DNA of 64,000 nucleotides from Levilactobacillus mulengensis (GCF_003946045.1 NZ_RHNW01000001.1:62001-126000), one strand, 5' to 3'; positions 51,937 to 59,841 are shown, counted from the first letter of the stretch. Made by a program: numbers and translations. The notes: generated from the letters alone by a model not told the origin.

Positions 51937-52806
51937 ATGAAATTACGACAAGCAGTCGGGATTGTCCTGGGGTTAACTGTCGGCGTGACACTGGGGCTAG
52001 CTTCGGCTCAGACGGCGCAGGCTTCGCAGAAGTACACGGTGGTCTCAGAAAAGTGGCCGACTCAGCGACCAACTTATCGGGCAAAATATCCCAACAAGAA
52101 AGTTGCCATGTGGAATAAGAAACACACGAAACGGCACGGCTACTTGGCGGATAGGCCGAATACGACCTTCTCTCGGGCCTCAACCGTGGTCTTAAAGCAC
52201 GGTCAAACGAAAGCCGTTTACTATTACCTCGTTGCGGGTGGAACCAAGGCCCATCCGAAGGCGACGGCCGGCTACGTTTGGCGGGGGTATGTGACGCAGG
52301 GGTTGGCGCTGGACCGGCTGAAGAGTCGCTACGTCCCAATGGGGTGGTTCACGAACAATCGGGACTACCAAGACTACCTCAAGCTTTCGCCAATTCAGGG
52401 CATCACCCGGGCAATAGCCAAATTATTGCCCAATATGAAATTAACCTATGACTTAACCAATATCGCGGCGTATGAATTTGGGCAGAAACTGGGTAACGAG
52501 GATCCGGCCCTGCCAATGGTTAAGAAGAGCGTGCTGAAGCCGAATAAGTATCAGCACGTGACCTATTTCACTAAAGTGACCGAATATCTGGCAACGAGTA
52601 ACGCCGTCAGCACGACGAAGCGGGTCAAAAAGGTCAAGCAGATCTTGGCCAACGATTACGGCTACACGGCTGCCAAACTGGGAAAACTTAAGCACTATGA
52701 GATTGGGCTAAACGTCGAGGAGAATGTTAAGGGAAAACCTTCTATCGATAATGGTCCGAATGCAGAAAAGTTCTACGCGTTTGCGATTGGGCAACAAGTG
52801 GATTAG
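51937..52806 (+). CDS. Secreted protein of unknown function
   Basis: 289 residues with a Sec signal peptide (MKLRQAVGIVLGLTVGVTLG, cleavage after the AQA motif). The mature part is Lys/Tyr-rich and contains GYVWRGYVTQGL, a short motif seen in cell-surface proteins of lactobacilli whose domains bind wall polymers, similar in style to the protein at 63607. No catalytic motif or sortase signal is visible. GGGGTGG precedes the ATG. The near-consensus cre suggests carbon control. Confidence 0.82.
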   Translation: MKLRQAVGIVLGLTVGVTLGLASAQTAQASQKYTVVSEKWPTQRPTYRAKYPNKKVAMWNKKHTKRHGYLADRPNTTFSRASTVVLKHGQTKAVYYYLVAGGTKAHPKATAGYVWRGYVTQGLALDRLKSRYVPMGWFTNNRDYQDYLKLSPIQGITRAIAKLLPNMKLTYDLTNIAAYEFGQKLGNEDPALPMVKKSVLKPNKYQHVTYFTKVTEYLATSNAVSTTKRVKKVKQILANDYGYTAAKLGKLKHYEIGLNVEENVKGKPSIDNGPNAEKFYAFAIGQQVD

Positions 52807-52848
52807 TGGGGCTAAAGATCTTAAGCCTGAATATTAACGTGATAGGAA

Positions 52849-52880
52849 CCACCGCCATTTGAAACGCCGGTGGTTAAATA
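52849..52880 (+). terminator. Small terminator-like hairpin
   Basis: AACCACCG...CGGTGGTT, followed by AAAT only. Confidence 0.45.
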
Positions 52881-52887
52881 CCAAACA

Positions 52888-52936
52888 AAAGTGGCCATCT
52901 TCTCAGAAATTGTTGAGAGGATGGCCACCTTATTTG
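52888..52936 (+). terminator. Strong terminator upstream of the XRE-ImmA-PIN module
   Basis: AAGTGGCCATC pairs with GATGGCCACCTT and the loop CTTCTCAGAAATTGTTGAGAG forms an inner stem. Nearly the same hairpin recurs at 54880 downstream of the module. Confidence 0.88.
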
Positions 52937-52971
52937 TTAATAATCAATTAGTACGAGCGAAATTTAAATTT

Positions 52972-53024
52972 AATATTAACAAAAAAGGTTCTTTTCTTGT
53001 TAATATTTACAAATCTGATAAAAT
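52972..53024 (+). promoter_or_regulatory. Inverted-repeat operator and promoter of the XRE module
   Basis: AATATTAACAA (52972-52982) and TTGTTAATATT (52997-53007) form a perfect 11-base inverted repeat. The right arm contains a -35 (TTGTTA) paired with TAAAAT 16 bases later. A further half-site TTGTTAATA lies at 52934. Binding of the XRE protein here would block its own promoter. Confidence 0.75.
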
Positions 53025-53062
53025 GAATCTAACTGTTAGAAGACATTTACGGAGGAAGTCAA

Positions 53063-53404
53063 ATGAATAACGCTGTCGTGATTAATAATGTTCAAGGCTG
53101 GCTAAAGGCTAATAACCGGTCACAGAAGTGGTTGGCCGAGCAAATTGCCGTTACCCCAGGATTAATGAGTCAAATTTTTAGTGGTAAGCGCAAGCTACAG
53201 ACGAAACAACTCATTAACATTGCGAGCGTCATTAATGTTCCTTTGGAGGAGCTGACCATGAGCCAGGCAGAACAAACCTTGCAGGTACCTAGCTTTCAGT
53301 TGCGCGGATCGTTGTCAAATGAAGGTTCGAAGCAAGCTTTTGATCAGTTACTTTGGGACATTGAACGTTACGTGGAATTAGAGGAGAGTGCTAATGGCAG
53401 ATGA
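53063..53404 (+). CDS. XRE-family regulator of the XRE-ImmA-PIN module
   Basis: 113 residues. HTH KWLAEQIAVTPGLMSQIFSGKRKLQTKQL and a C-terminal extension without known domain. GGAGG precedes the ATG. By its position in front of an ImmA/IrrE-type protease it is the likely repressor and cleavage substrate (family logic from ImmR/ImmA). Lower GC than the neighbouring blocks. It overlaps the next gene by 11 bases. Confidence 0.88.
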   Translation: MNNAVVINNVQGWLKANNRSQKWLAEQIAVTPGLMSQIFSGKRKLQTKQLINIASVINVPLEELTMSQAEQTLQVPSFQLRGSLSNEGSKQAFDQLLWDIERYVELEESANGR

Positions 53405-54203
53405 TGTTAGGACCGTGTTTTCTGAAAACATTGCCGAGATTGCGGCCAATGCGTTTCTTACGGAGAACTTTGGTCTAGATATCTTCATGGGTGCCGATAT
53501 TGAAAGTGTCCTATCAGCTAGAGCCCAGGTAATTTATCAGGACGTTGACGATTCAGAATACTCTGGTGCGGCAATTTCGTTTCGTCAACAAAATTTTGTT
53601 GTCTTAAATACTTGGCAGCCACTACGTGCACGGTATTATAGTGCGGCTCATGAACTATGGCACTTGGCCCTGAAAGCAGAACTCTTTGGTCCTGAGAACA
53701 AAAAAATTATGGCACAGGTCCAATTACCCTTATTTGATATGGAACGTGCAGCGGATCATTTTGCTGCTGCAGTGATGATGCCTAAGGAAGCCATGCTGGC
53801 AACCTGGTCAAAATATGTGGGGTTACAACCATCAACGGATAAACAAGTTGCTCAAGCCGCTATTGTGCGTATCGCAAACATTTCATCAATGCCTTATGTG
53901 GCGGTCACTCGGCGGTTGAAAGAGTTAGGACTCCTCTTAAGTAAAAGCTTAGTGAAATTGTCGGAAAGTGACTGGCGTGATTACGTCTGCCACTCAAATT
54001 TTCCACCCAGTTCCTTAGATCAGGCTGTCCATTTTAAAAAATTTGCTGGAATGGCTGAACTCATTAACCAGTTAGTGGCGAAACAGCAAATCACCTTGAC
54101 GGAAGCTGCGAGCTTAGCGGCACATACTGAACCTCAGTTGGCGGTTGACCTTTTGAATAGACGGCAAGAACAAGTTGACCGACTCAGTGAGGGCAATGTG
54201 TGA
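53394..54203 (+). CDS. ImmA/IrrE-type metallopeptidase
   Basis: 269 residues. Zinc motif HELWH in YYSAAHELWHLALKAE, with a third ligand in DMERAADHFAAAVMMP. Relatives cleave XRE repressors in mobile elements or under stress. GAGGAG lies before the ATG at 53394, within the end of the XRE gene. The stop overlaps the PIN gene as GTGA. The C-terminal 100 residues show no known domain and might bind DNA or partner. Confidence 0.9.
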   Translation: MADDVRTVFSENIAEIAANAFLTENFGLDIFMGADIESVLSARAQVIYQDVDDSEYSGAAISFRQQNFVVLNTWQPLRARYYSAAHELWHLALKAELFGPENKKIMAQVQLPLFDMERAADHFAAAVMMPKEAMLATWSKYVGLQPSTDKQVAQAAIVRIANISSMPYVAVTRRLKELGLLLSKSLVKLSESDWRDYVCHSNFPPSSLDQAVHFKKFAGMAELINQLVAKQQITLTEAASLAAHTEPQLAVDLLNRRQEQVDRLSEGNV

Positions 54204-54838
54204 ATAGACGAGAAGCACGTGTCTTTCTCGACACGAATATGTTGATCTTTGCTATGCAGTACCACAAGGAAAATGTTTTTGAATGGATTGAGTTACTGTA
54301 CGGCAACGTCTGGATCCACATGGATGTGCTAGCAGAGTTATTACAAGGTCGAGCAATTGTGGAACGTGAAATACGGCAGCGTAATTGGCAGATCTTTGAC
54401 ACCAGCAAGCTAACCGCAAACGAAAAGGTTATTTACGCCAGTTATGTGGCTGAAATTAAAAATGCTTTTCGCCAAATGAACTTAAAGCGTGCGGCTCAAG
54501 GAAAACGGGCGAAGAATACCGCTGATATTGGTGAAATTGCCACGTTAGCCGTTTGCTTACTCGAGGACGCTCAGCTTATTTGTAGCGATGACGCGGATAT
54601 TCAAACGGTTGTTAGACAAGAGCAATATTCTTACATTGATGTGGATGGGGCGCAACATCTGATTGCCCAAGACTCGGCTGAAGACTTTTGTTTTTACTGT
54701 GTGGTCGAGGCGGGTATTGCGAAAACCAAGGCCCGACACTTCTACAAAACCTTGTTTGAAGATGCAACTGTTCGTGCACACAAGCTGGCAGCATTAGACA
54801 CCCGTTTTAGAGCGTACATGGCTTTCGAGAAAAGTTAA
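54200..54838 (+). CDS. PIN-domain-like putative ribonuclease
   Basis: 212 residues. Acidic residues of the PIN fold are visible: VFLDTNMLIFA (Asp), DIGEIATLAVCLLEDA (Glu) and LICSDDADIQTV (two Asp). PIN domains commonly act as toxins that cut RNA. A further C-terminal 60 residues (AEDFCFYCVVEAGIAKTKAR) are unusual. The GTG start overlaps the protease stop. No separate antitoxin gene is seen, so the XRE and/or protease may provide control. Confidence 0.82.
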   Translation: MNRREARVFLDTNMLIFAMQYHKENVFEWIELLYGNVWIHMDVLAELLQGRAIVEREIRQRNWQIFDTSKLTANEKVIYASYVAEIKNAFRQMNLKRAAQGKRAKNTADIGEIATLAVCLLEDAQLICSDDADIQTVVRQEQYSYIDVDGAQHLIAQDSAEDFCFYCVVEAGIAKTKARHFYKTLFEDATVRAHKLAALDTRFRAYMAFEKS

Positions 54839-54879
54839 GACGGCCTTTCGGAAAATCGGTGCAATGGGAAACTTATAGT

Positions 54880-54930
54880 GAAAGGTGTCCATCTTCTCAG
54901 AGATAATTGAGAGGATGGGCACCTTTTCGT
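54880..54930 (+). terminator. Terminator downstream of the PIN gene
   Basis: AAAGGTGTCCATC pairs with GATGGGCACCTTTT, loop with CTCAGAGATAATTGAGAG. It is strikingly like the terminator at 52888. Confidence 0.9.
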
Positions 54931-55004
54931 GAAGACCCTGAGTTTGCTCAAAGCCATCCCGTATGTTACGGTTAAAGTCTACGGAAAAATGAGGAGTGAC
55001 GCTA

Positions 55005-55058
55005 ATGAGTGTGGTAGTCTGCCGTGACATGTCCGGCAAGAACGCATACACAGATTAG
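55005..55058 (+). CDS. Possible 17-residue leader peptide
   Basis: ATG with GAGGAGTGAC upstream; product MSVVVCRDMSGKNAYTD, then stop. It sits 72 bases before the MutS-like gene. Coding status cannot be decided. Confidence 0.25.
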   Translation: MSVVVCRDMSGKNAYTD

Positions 55059-55129
55059 CCAGCAGCACGACCAACAATTCAAGGAACCTATGAAGCGTTC
55101 TGCCATGCTGTTCGCTGCAAGGAGAGAAA

Positions 55130-56653
55130 ATGAATTTAAAAGAAATTACCCAATTAGATCAAATTTTAGCAAAGGTGGCGTCCTTTACCCACAGTACGCG
55201 GGCGGCCACGGCCATTCAAACCGCAACCAATCAGACCGACATCGCTAGCGTCCGCAAAGAACTGGCGCTGACGGCGGAAGCCCACCAGTTATTGGCCAAT
55301 AACGTGGTCTTTACCTACTTTGACTTGGACCAGATGGATGCGCTACAGACGAAGCTGGATCAAGGGCTGATGTTAAACGCGCCACAGTTGGACCTCGTCA
55401 ATCACTTTTTGATTAACCTACGGCGCTTAAAAACGACCCTGCAGGCTAACCAGCAACAGGCCACCCAGTTAACGGAACTATTGGCATCCTCGACGCAGCT
55501 CACCGGGCTCCAACAACGCTTGGAACACGTCATTGTGCATGGCCAGGTGGCGGATGATGCCACGCCGGAGTTAGCTGAGATTCGCCAAAAAATCGTTAAG
55601 CAACGGCAACAGGTGCAGACGGCACTGACGCAGTTTGTCCAGAAGCATCCCCATTCCGTCCAAAGCAAACGCCTGATCACTCGGAATGACCGGGTTTGTG
55701 TCCAGTTGAAGGCTGGCGAGAAGAATAAGTTTAAGGGCCAAATCATTGACCAATCCTCGACCGGCTCAACGGTCTTCTTTGAACCGGCAACGGTGGCGAA
55801 GAAGGGTGCCGTCCTCGCGGGGGTGATTGCGGACGAGAGCGCCGAGGTGTATCAATTACTGGTGACCTTAACGGGAGATGTCTTGGATAACTGGGACGCC
55901 CTGACCGAGAACCAAACGCTCCTCAGTCGGTTTGATCAAATCATGGCGCGGGGCCAGTACGGTTTGGAAACCGGCAGTCAGTTGCCCGCGCTCAATACGG
56001 ATCAGCACGTGAAGATTGTCGCCGGTCGCCATCCTTTGTTAAAACATGCGGTGCCCCTCGATATTGAATTGACGCCGCAACAGGGTCTGATGATCACCGG
56101 TGCCAACTCCGGGGGCAAGACGGTCGTTTTGAAGACGATTGCGTTATTTGCCTTAATGATTCAGTTTGGCTTAGAATTGCCGGTTGACGCCGGGACGCAG
56201 ATGCCCGTCTTCAGCCAGTTCTGGGTCGATATTGGTGATAACCAAAGCATCACGGCGCAGCTCAGTACCTTTGCCGCCGAGATGACGACGCTGGTCGACA
56301 TGACCGATCACATTCAGGACAATGCCTTAGTCTTGCTCGATGAAATTGGGAGTGGGACCGATCCGGAAGAGGGGTCTGCCCTGAGTATTTCTATCATTGA
56401 GTATCTTCGCCAGAAAAAGGCAACGATTATTGCGACGACCCACTTCAGTGCCATCAAGGAGTACGCGGTGGACTGCCCGACGTTTATGACGGCCACCATG
56501 GCCTTTGATCCAAAAACGCTGGAGCCCACGTATCACCTGTTGCTTAACCAGGTGGGGGCTAGTGAGGCCGTGTGGCTAGCCGAGCGGTTGGGTTTGTCCC
56601 CAGCCATCTTGGCCGATACCCGGCAACGACTCGCAACTAAGGAAGCTAAGTAA
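55130..56653 (+). CDS. MutS-like ATPase lacking the MutS2 tail
   Basis: 507 residues. The core and lever region (about 1-300) resembles MutS2/MutS-I, then the ATPase: Walker A GANSGGKTVVLKTI, Walker B NALVLLDEIGSGTDPEEGSAL, and ATTHFSAIKEYA. It ends just after the ATPase (LSPAILADTRQRLATKEAK) and lacks the coiled coil, KOW and Smr nuclease domains of MutS2, so it should bind DNA or ribosomes without cutting. CAAGGAGAG precedes the ATG. The last 29 codons recur at 58042. Confidence 0.87.
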   Translation: MNLKEITQLDQILAKVASFTHSTRAATAIQTATNQTDIASVRKELALTAEAHQLLANNVVFTYFDLDQMDALQTKLDQGLMLNAPQLDLVNHFLINLRRLKTTLQANQQQATQLTELLASSTQLTGLQQRLEHVIVHGQVADDATPELAEIRQKIVKQRQQVQTALTQFVQKHPHSVQSKRLITRNDRVCVQLKAGEKNKFKGQIIDQSSTGSTVFFEPATVAKKGAVLAGVIADESAEVYQLLVTLTGDVLDNWDALTENQTLLSRFDQIMARGQYGLETGSQLPALNTDQHVKIVAGRHPLLKHAVPLDIELTPQQGLMITGANSGGKTVVLKTIALFALMIQFGLELPVDAGTQMPVFSQFWVDIGDNQSITAQLSTFAAEMTTLVDMTDHIQDNALVLLDEIGSGTDPEEGSALSISIIEYLRQKKATIIATTHFSAIKEYAVDCPTFMTATMAFDPKTLEPTYHLLLNQVGASEAVWLAERLGLSPAILADTRQRLATKEAK

Positions 56654-56726
56654 ATTTACGCTAAAAAGAGTTTGCGAAAACAATGGTAGAACATTTGAAT
56701 TATTACAATTACCATCATATTAAAAC

Positions 56727-56782
56727 AAAATTGGCTGGCATGCTCTCGGTAAAATACCGAGAATATGCCAGCCAATTTTATT
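56727..56782. terminator. Bidirectional terminator between MutS-like gene and candidate immunity gene
   Basis: AAAATTGGCTGGCAT and ATGCCAGCCAATTTT enclose a second stem TCTCGGTA...TACCGAGA. Confidence 0.92.
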
Positions 56783-56812
56783 GCTTAGAAACTTATTCCA
56801 AATAGCTCAGAA

Positions 56813-57064
56813 TCATTTATTATTTTTGAGATATTTAAGACTATGAATAACAGTTTCTACGAGAAATGTCACAAAGGTTAGTATCAAATAACTGGTACAT
56901 AGAACATCAAATATAAGAGATTCTGGGAGAAAGAATAAAACAATTTGAAGTGTTATAACGGGTCCAGACAACACAAACAAAACTCTAAAAAATTTGGAGT
57001 AATTTTTAAACAACTTATTTGTCTTAGCTTGGCCTCTAACATAACGATTAAATAGCTTATTCAT
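56813..57064 (-). CDS. Small membrane protein, candidate immunity protein
   Basis: 83 residues with two membrane helices (FFRVLFVLSGPVITLQIVLF and VLCTSYLILTFVTFLVETVI) and basic ends. It starts 29 bases after the secreted protein gene on the same strand, with AAAGGAG before the ATG. Size, topology and position fit immunity proteins for small secreted toxins, but no family is recognised. AT-rich compared with surroundings. Confidence 0.6.
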   Translation of the reverse strand: MNKLFNRYVRGQAKTNKLFKNYSKFFRVLFVLSGPVITLQIVLFFLPESLIFDVLCTSYLILTFVTFLVETVIHSLKYLKNNK

Positions 57065-57093
57065 TGAATTGTACTCCTTTCCAAGAATCTATA

Positions 57094-57801
57094 TTATTTT
57101 TTGTGGATGCTAGTCCAGTGACGCACAACGAAGTGAATGCCAGTCTTAGTATTCCCAGCTTTGACTGTTTGAGAAATAGCACCAACCATGCTCTTTACAG
57201 CACCGACATAATTTTCACCGGCAGCTTCCACAATGATTTTCACTAAATCGGCTGCTCCCCATCCAGCATGCATTGCTGTTAACACTGTTTTTCCAATGTA
57301 AATATCCATATTCCCATGTTTAATTGCGCCATGGAAGTTAACATGAATTTTACCACTATAACTGCGATTTTCGGAAAATGCCCGATTATTAAGTGCAGCG
57401 TCATAGGCTCCAGCAATAGATGAGTCCATAATTGTAATGTCAGTATCATTTCCGTTATGCTTAACAATAGTGTGGTCCGCAATCATTTGTTGCATTTTTT
57501 GAGTCTGTTCAGGTGTCAATTGACTAACATCAATTTGACCATCGCCTTGAGCATTGTTATCTGAATTCGTATCACTTGTCCGATCTGGCCATAATTGATT
57601 GATTAGGTCGTTAAGATTCCCTGAGTCAGTTGAAGCAGTTGGAGCGGTAGTACTAGTGGATGTTGTTACGCTACTTGCATGGGCCTGAGTTACACTTCCA
57701 ATTGCAGTTACCCCAACCATACTTAAAAGTACAGTGGATATAATGCAATAGATGTTCCTTTGATTAAAGTGTTCATAATAAATTTTATCCCCGTGTTGCA
57801 T
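57094..57801 (-). CDS. Secreted protein, candidate bacteriocin or toxin
   Basis: 235 residues. A signal peptide (CIISTVLLSMVGVTAIGSVT, cleavage near HAS) is followed by a Thr/Ser/Asp-rich linker and a C-terminal part with an amphipathic hydrophobic stretch (IYIGKTVLTAMHAGWGAADL, AVKSMVGAISQTVKAGN). The end VVRHWTSIHKK is basic and aromatic. This looks like a large secreted antimicrobial or surface protein, not a classical class II pre-bacteriocin (no double-glycine leader). AT-rich, and followed by a putative immunity gene. AGAGGA precedes the ATG. Confidence 0.6.
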   Translation of the reverse strand: MQHGDKIYYEHFNQRNIYCIISTVLLSMVGVTAIGSVTQAHASSVTTSTSTTAPTASTDSGNLNDLINQLWPDRTSDTNSDNNAQGDGQIDVSQLTPEQTQKMQQMIADHTIVKHNGNDTDITIMDSSIAGAYDAALNNRAFSENRSYSGKIHVNFHGAIKHGNMDIYIGKTVLTAMHAGWGAADLVKIIVEAAGENYVGAVKSMVGAISQTVKAGNTKTGIHFVVRHWTSIHKK

Positions 57802-58041
57802 GTATTTGTCCTCTGAATAACAATATATATTATTTCGTGCGCACTAAATTAATACTAAAATTGTTTTTCCCCCGGAACGAATCTAAATTATAGACTTAAG
57901 ATCTTGATAATTCAATGGTTTTTGCTAATTAATTGAACTTTTTGTGATTTTTTTGTGAACATTTCTCTAACTGAGTGAATTTTTGCGTGGATCATAATTG
58001 AAGTGAATAACAACTTTTTCCCATCGTTCATTTTAACGAAG

Positions 58042-58128
58042 GCCGTCTGGCTGGCCGAGCGGTTGGGCTTGTCCCCAGCTATCTTGGCCGACACCCGGCA
58101 GCGACTTGCCGCTAAGGAAGCTAAGTAA
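58042..58128 (+). pseudogene. Duplicated 3' tail of the MutS-like gene
   Basis: Twenty-eight codons plus stop, AVWLAERLGLSPAILADTRQ then RLAAKEAK, match the end of the gene at 55130. About nine of 84 bases differ and all but one change are synonymous. This pattern is expected for two diverged alleles, not a recent copy. The upstream part of the second allele is absent. Confidence 0.88.
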
Positions 58129-58130
58129 AT

Positions 58131-58178
58131 CCACAGTAAAAGGCGGTAACCGGTTGTGGTTGCCGTCTTTTACTGTGG
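58131..58178 (+). terminator. Terminator after the mutS tail
   Basis: CCACAGTAAAAGGCGGTAAC pairs with GTTGCCGTCTTTTACTGTGG with few mismatches. Confidence 0.9.
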
Positions 58179-58342
58179 AAATTAGTCTACGAGGACGGTG
58201 ACTTGAAAAACTGAACGTCGCTATTACCAATTATTCTCAGCATGGCACTGGTAAATTCACAAAAGTAACTGGCACGTCTGAATGTCTTTACTTCTCGTTG
58301 ATTCCGCCTAGACTAGGCAATCAGTAGAGGGAGGGTGCCTAT

Positions 58343-58705
58343 ATGGATCAGAAAACTGGAATTATCGAACGTTACTTTGAATTGTCCGACTTGGCTTCTA
58401 GTAATGAGCAGGCATTAAAAGACATCATTGACTTATTCTCTTCAGTTGCTGTTGTTAAGGGAGCCAATGGATTTGTCGCCAACACGCCAGCAAAAGTCAC
58501 GAGTTTCTTTACGCATTTCTTTCAAGACAATCGAGAACTACATCATCTTTGTCATGTTGTGATGGATGATAGTGTTTATAAGGCGGAATGGGTCGTCGCG
58601 GGCCGTAAGCGTAGTGGTGAGCTGTTTGCCTATCACGGATTTGATAACTATGAGTTTGATCAAGATGGTAAAATCAAATTTTTGCAGGTCGAAATTATTC
58701 AGTGA
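58343..58705 (+). CDS. NTF2-like (SnoaL-like) protein
   Basis: 120 residues. The helix-then-sheet pattern from IIERYFELSDLASSNEQAL through FYAYHGFDNYEFDQDGKI-like segments (here LFAYHGFDNYEFDQDGKIKF) is typical of nuclear transport factor 2 fold proteins of the SnoaL group; a small hydrophobic pocket but no definite activity. GAGGGAGGG precedes the ATG. It stands alone with a terminator. Confidence 0.78.
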   Translation: MDQKTGIIERYFELSDLASSNEQALKDIIDLFSSVAVVKGANGFVANTPAKVTSFFTHFFQDNRELHHLCHVVMDDSVYKAEWVVAGRKRSGELFAYHGFDNYEFDQDGKIKFLQVEIIQ

Positions 58706-58722
58706 GTGACTGCATCGAAAAA

Positions 58723-58768
58723 AAGAATTGGCCTTGGAAATTTAACGATTTTCGAGGTCAATTTTTAT
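58723..58768 (+). terminator. Terminator after the NTF2-like gene
   Basis: AATTGGCCTTGGAAA pairs with TTTTCGAGGTCAATT and a T run follows. Confidence 0.82.
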
Positions 58769-58882
58769 GCGCATTAGCGCACCGCTAGTTTTCCATCGAA
58801 TTAGTCGGCTAGGCCTTCGTTTTGCGGTAAACTTAAGTCAGCAAGTAAACACCAAATACGTTGAAGAAATCGAGGGAGTCGT

Positions 58883-59533
58883 ATGTTAACGGACAAACAG
58901 ATTGTGTGGGCCATTCACCAAATGGAAGAAGAAATGGGACCAGTTGGGCCATCCCTGGACTCGCGGACACCCTTTCAATATTTAGTCTCAGTGATTCTGA
59001 GTGCGCAGGCGACCGATGTGTCGGTGAATAAGGTCACCCCCACGCTGTTTGCCAAGTATCCCGAACCCAAAGATTTAATGGCAGCCAACGTGACCGACGT
59101 TGAGCTGATCATCAAGAGTGTCGGGCTCTTTCACAACAAGGCGCGCAACATCATCAAGACGGCGCGCATCGTGCACGAAGAGCTTAACGACGTGGTGCCA
59201 ACCGACCGAAAGGGGATCATGGCCTTGCCAGGGGCGGGGCGGAAGACGGCCAACGTGGTCTTGAGCGACGTCTTTGACCAGCCAACCTTTGCGGTGGATA
59301 CCCACGTTTCGGCCATCTCCAAGCGGCTGCATTTTGTGGACCAGTCGGCATCCCCCCTACAGGTCGAAAATAAAATTGTGAGCGTGCTCCAACCAGAAGA
59401 GTTACACCGCGCCCACCACACCATGATTGAGTTTGGCCGGAAATATTCCATGAAGCTGACACCGGACAAGGAAGTTTGCCAGTTGATTATTGACTGTGAT
59501 AAGTTGAATGAGGAAAATGAGGCTGAGGTCTAA
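58883..59533 (+). CDS. nth: Endonuclease III homologue without iron-sulphur cluster
   Basis: 216 residues. The helix-hairpin-helix LPGAGRKTANVVLS holds the catalytic Lys, and FAVDTHVSAISKRL the catalytic Asp, so glycosylase/AP-lyase activity on oxidised pyrimidines is expected. The usual C-terminal CX6CX2CX5C cluster is missing: the tail reads KEVCQLIIDCDKLNEENEAEV with only two cysteines. It lies far from dnaD, its partner in many Firmicutes. Confidence 0.93.
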   Translation: MLTDKQIVWAIHQMEEEMGPVGPSLDSRTPFQYLVSVILSAQATDVSVNKVTPTLFAKYPEPKDLMAANVTDVELIIKSVGLFHNKARNIIKTARIVHEELNDVVPTDRKGIMALPGAGRKTANVVLSDVFDQPTFAVDTHVSAISKRLHFVDQSASPLQVENKIVSVLQPEELHRAHHTMIEFGRKYSMKLTPDKEVCQLIIDCDKLNEENEAEV

Positions 59534-59562
59534 AGTTAGTAAGCCCCATCCTGAAATTAGGG

Positions 59563-59841
59563 CTACCCGTTTAACATCCGATTAAGTGCCTGGCGACTCG
59601 TAACTATATTCTCTGGGTGCTTGTTGCCACTGATAACATCTGCCATTTCTAGAATGGATTCAATGACTTCATCAGTGGGCTGGGCAAACTGCGTGGATAG
59701 GCCATGTTCTGCGATATGAGTAAGAACCATTCGCGTATATTCGCTGATTGTTAGACCATTTTTAGCAAGGACATTTTGCGCCCTTAACTTAATAACCGGG
59801 CTGATTCGAAAGTTAATCTGATCATTTGCCTTAGTGTGCAT
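59563..59841 (-). CDS. RelB/DinJ-family antitoxin, orphan
   Basis: 92 residues: MHTKANDQINFRISPVIKLR then AQNVLAKNGLTISEYTRMVL, the ribbon-helix-helix of RelB/DinJ proteins. These repress their own operon and neutralise a RelE/YafQ RNase. GGAGGTG precedes the ATG at 59841. No toxin gene follows; the convergent nth gene ends 30 bases beyond its stop. Confidence 0.85.
   Translation of the reverse strand: MHTKANDQINFRISPVIKLRAQNVLAKNGLTISEYTRMVLTHIAEHGLSTQFAQPTDEVIESILEMADVISGNKHPENIVTSRQALNRMLNG

Larger units (their letters stand above)
57802..58342. other. AT-rich promoter region, mutS scar and promoter of the NTF2-like gene
   Basis: 57802-58035 is strongly AT-rich and should hold the promoter of the secreted protein on the minus strand. 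58042-58128 is a duplicated tail of the MutS-like gene, 58131-58178 a terminator. 58179-58342 holds the leader of the gene at 58343. No other gene recognised. Confidence 0.6.

Noticed and set aside
54794-55051. 85-codon minus-strand frame opposite the PIN gene terminator
   Set aside because: Runs through the terminator hairpin and lacks a ribosome-binding site.
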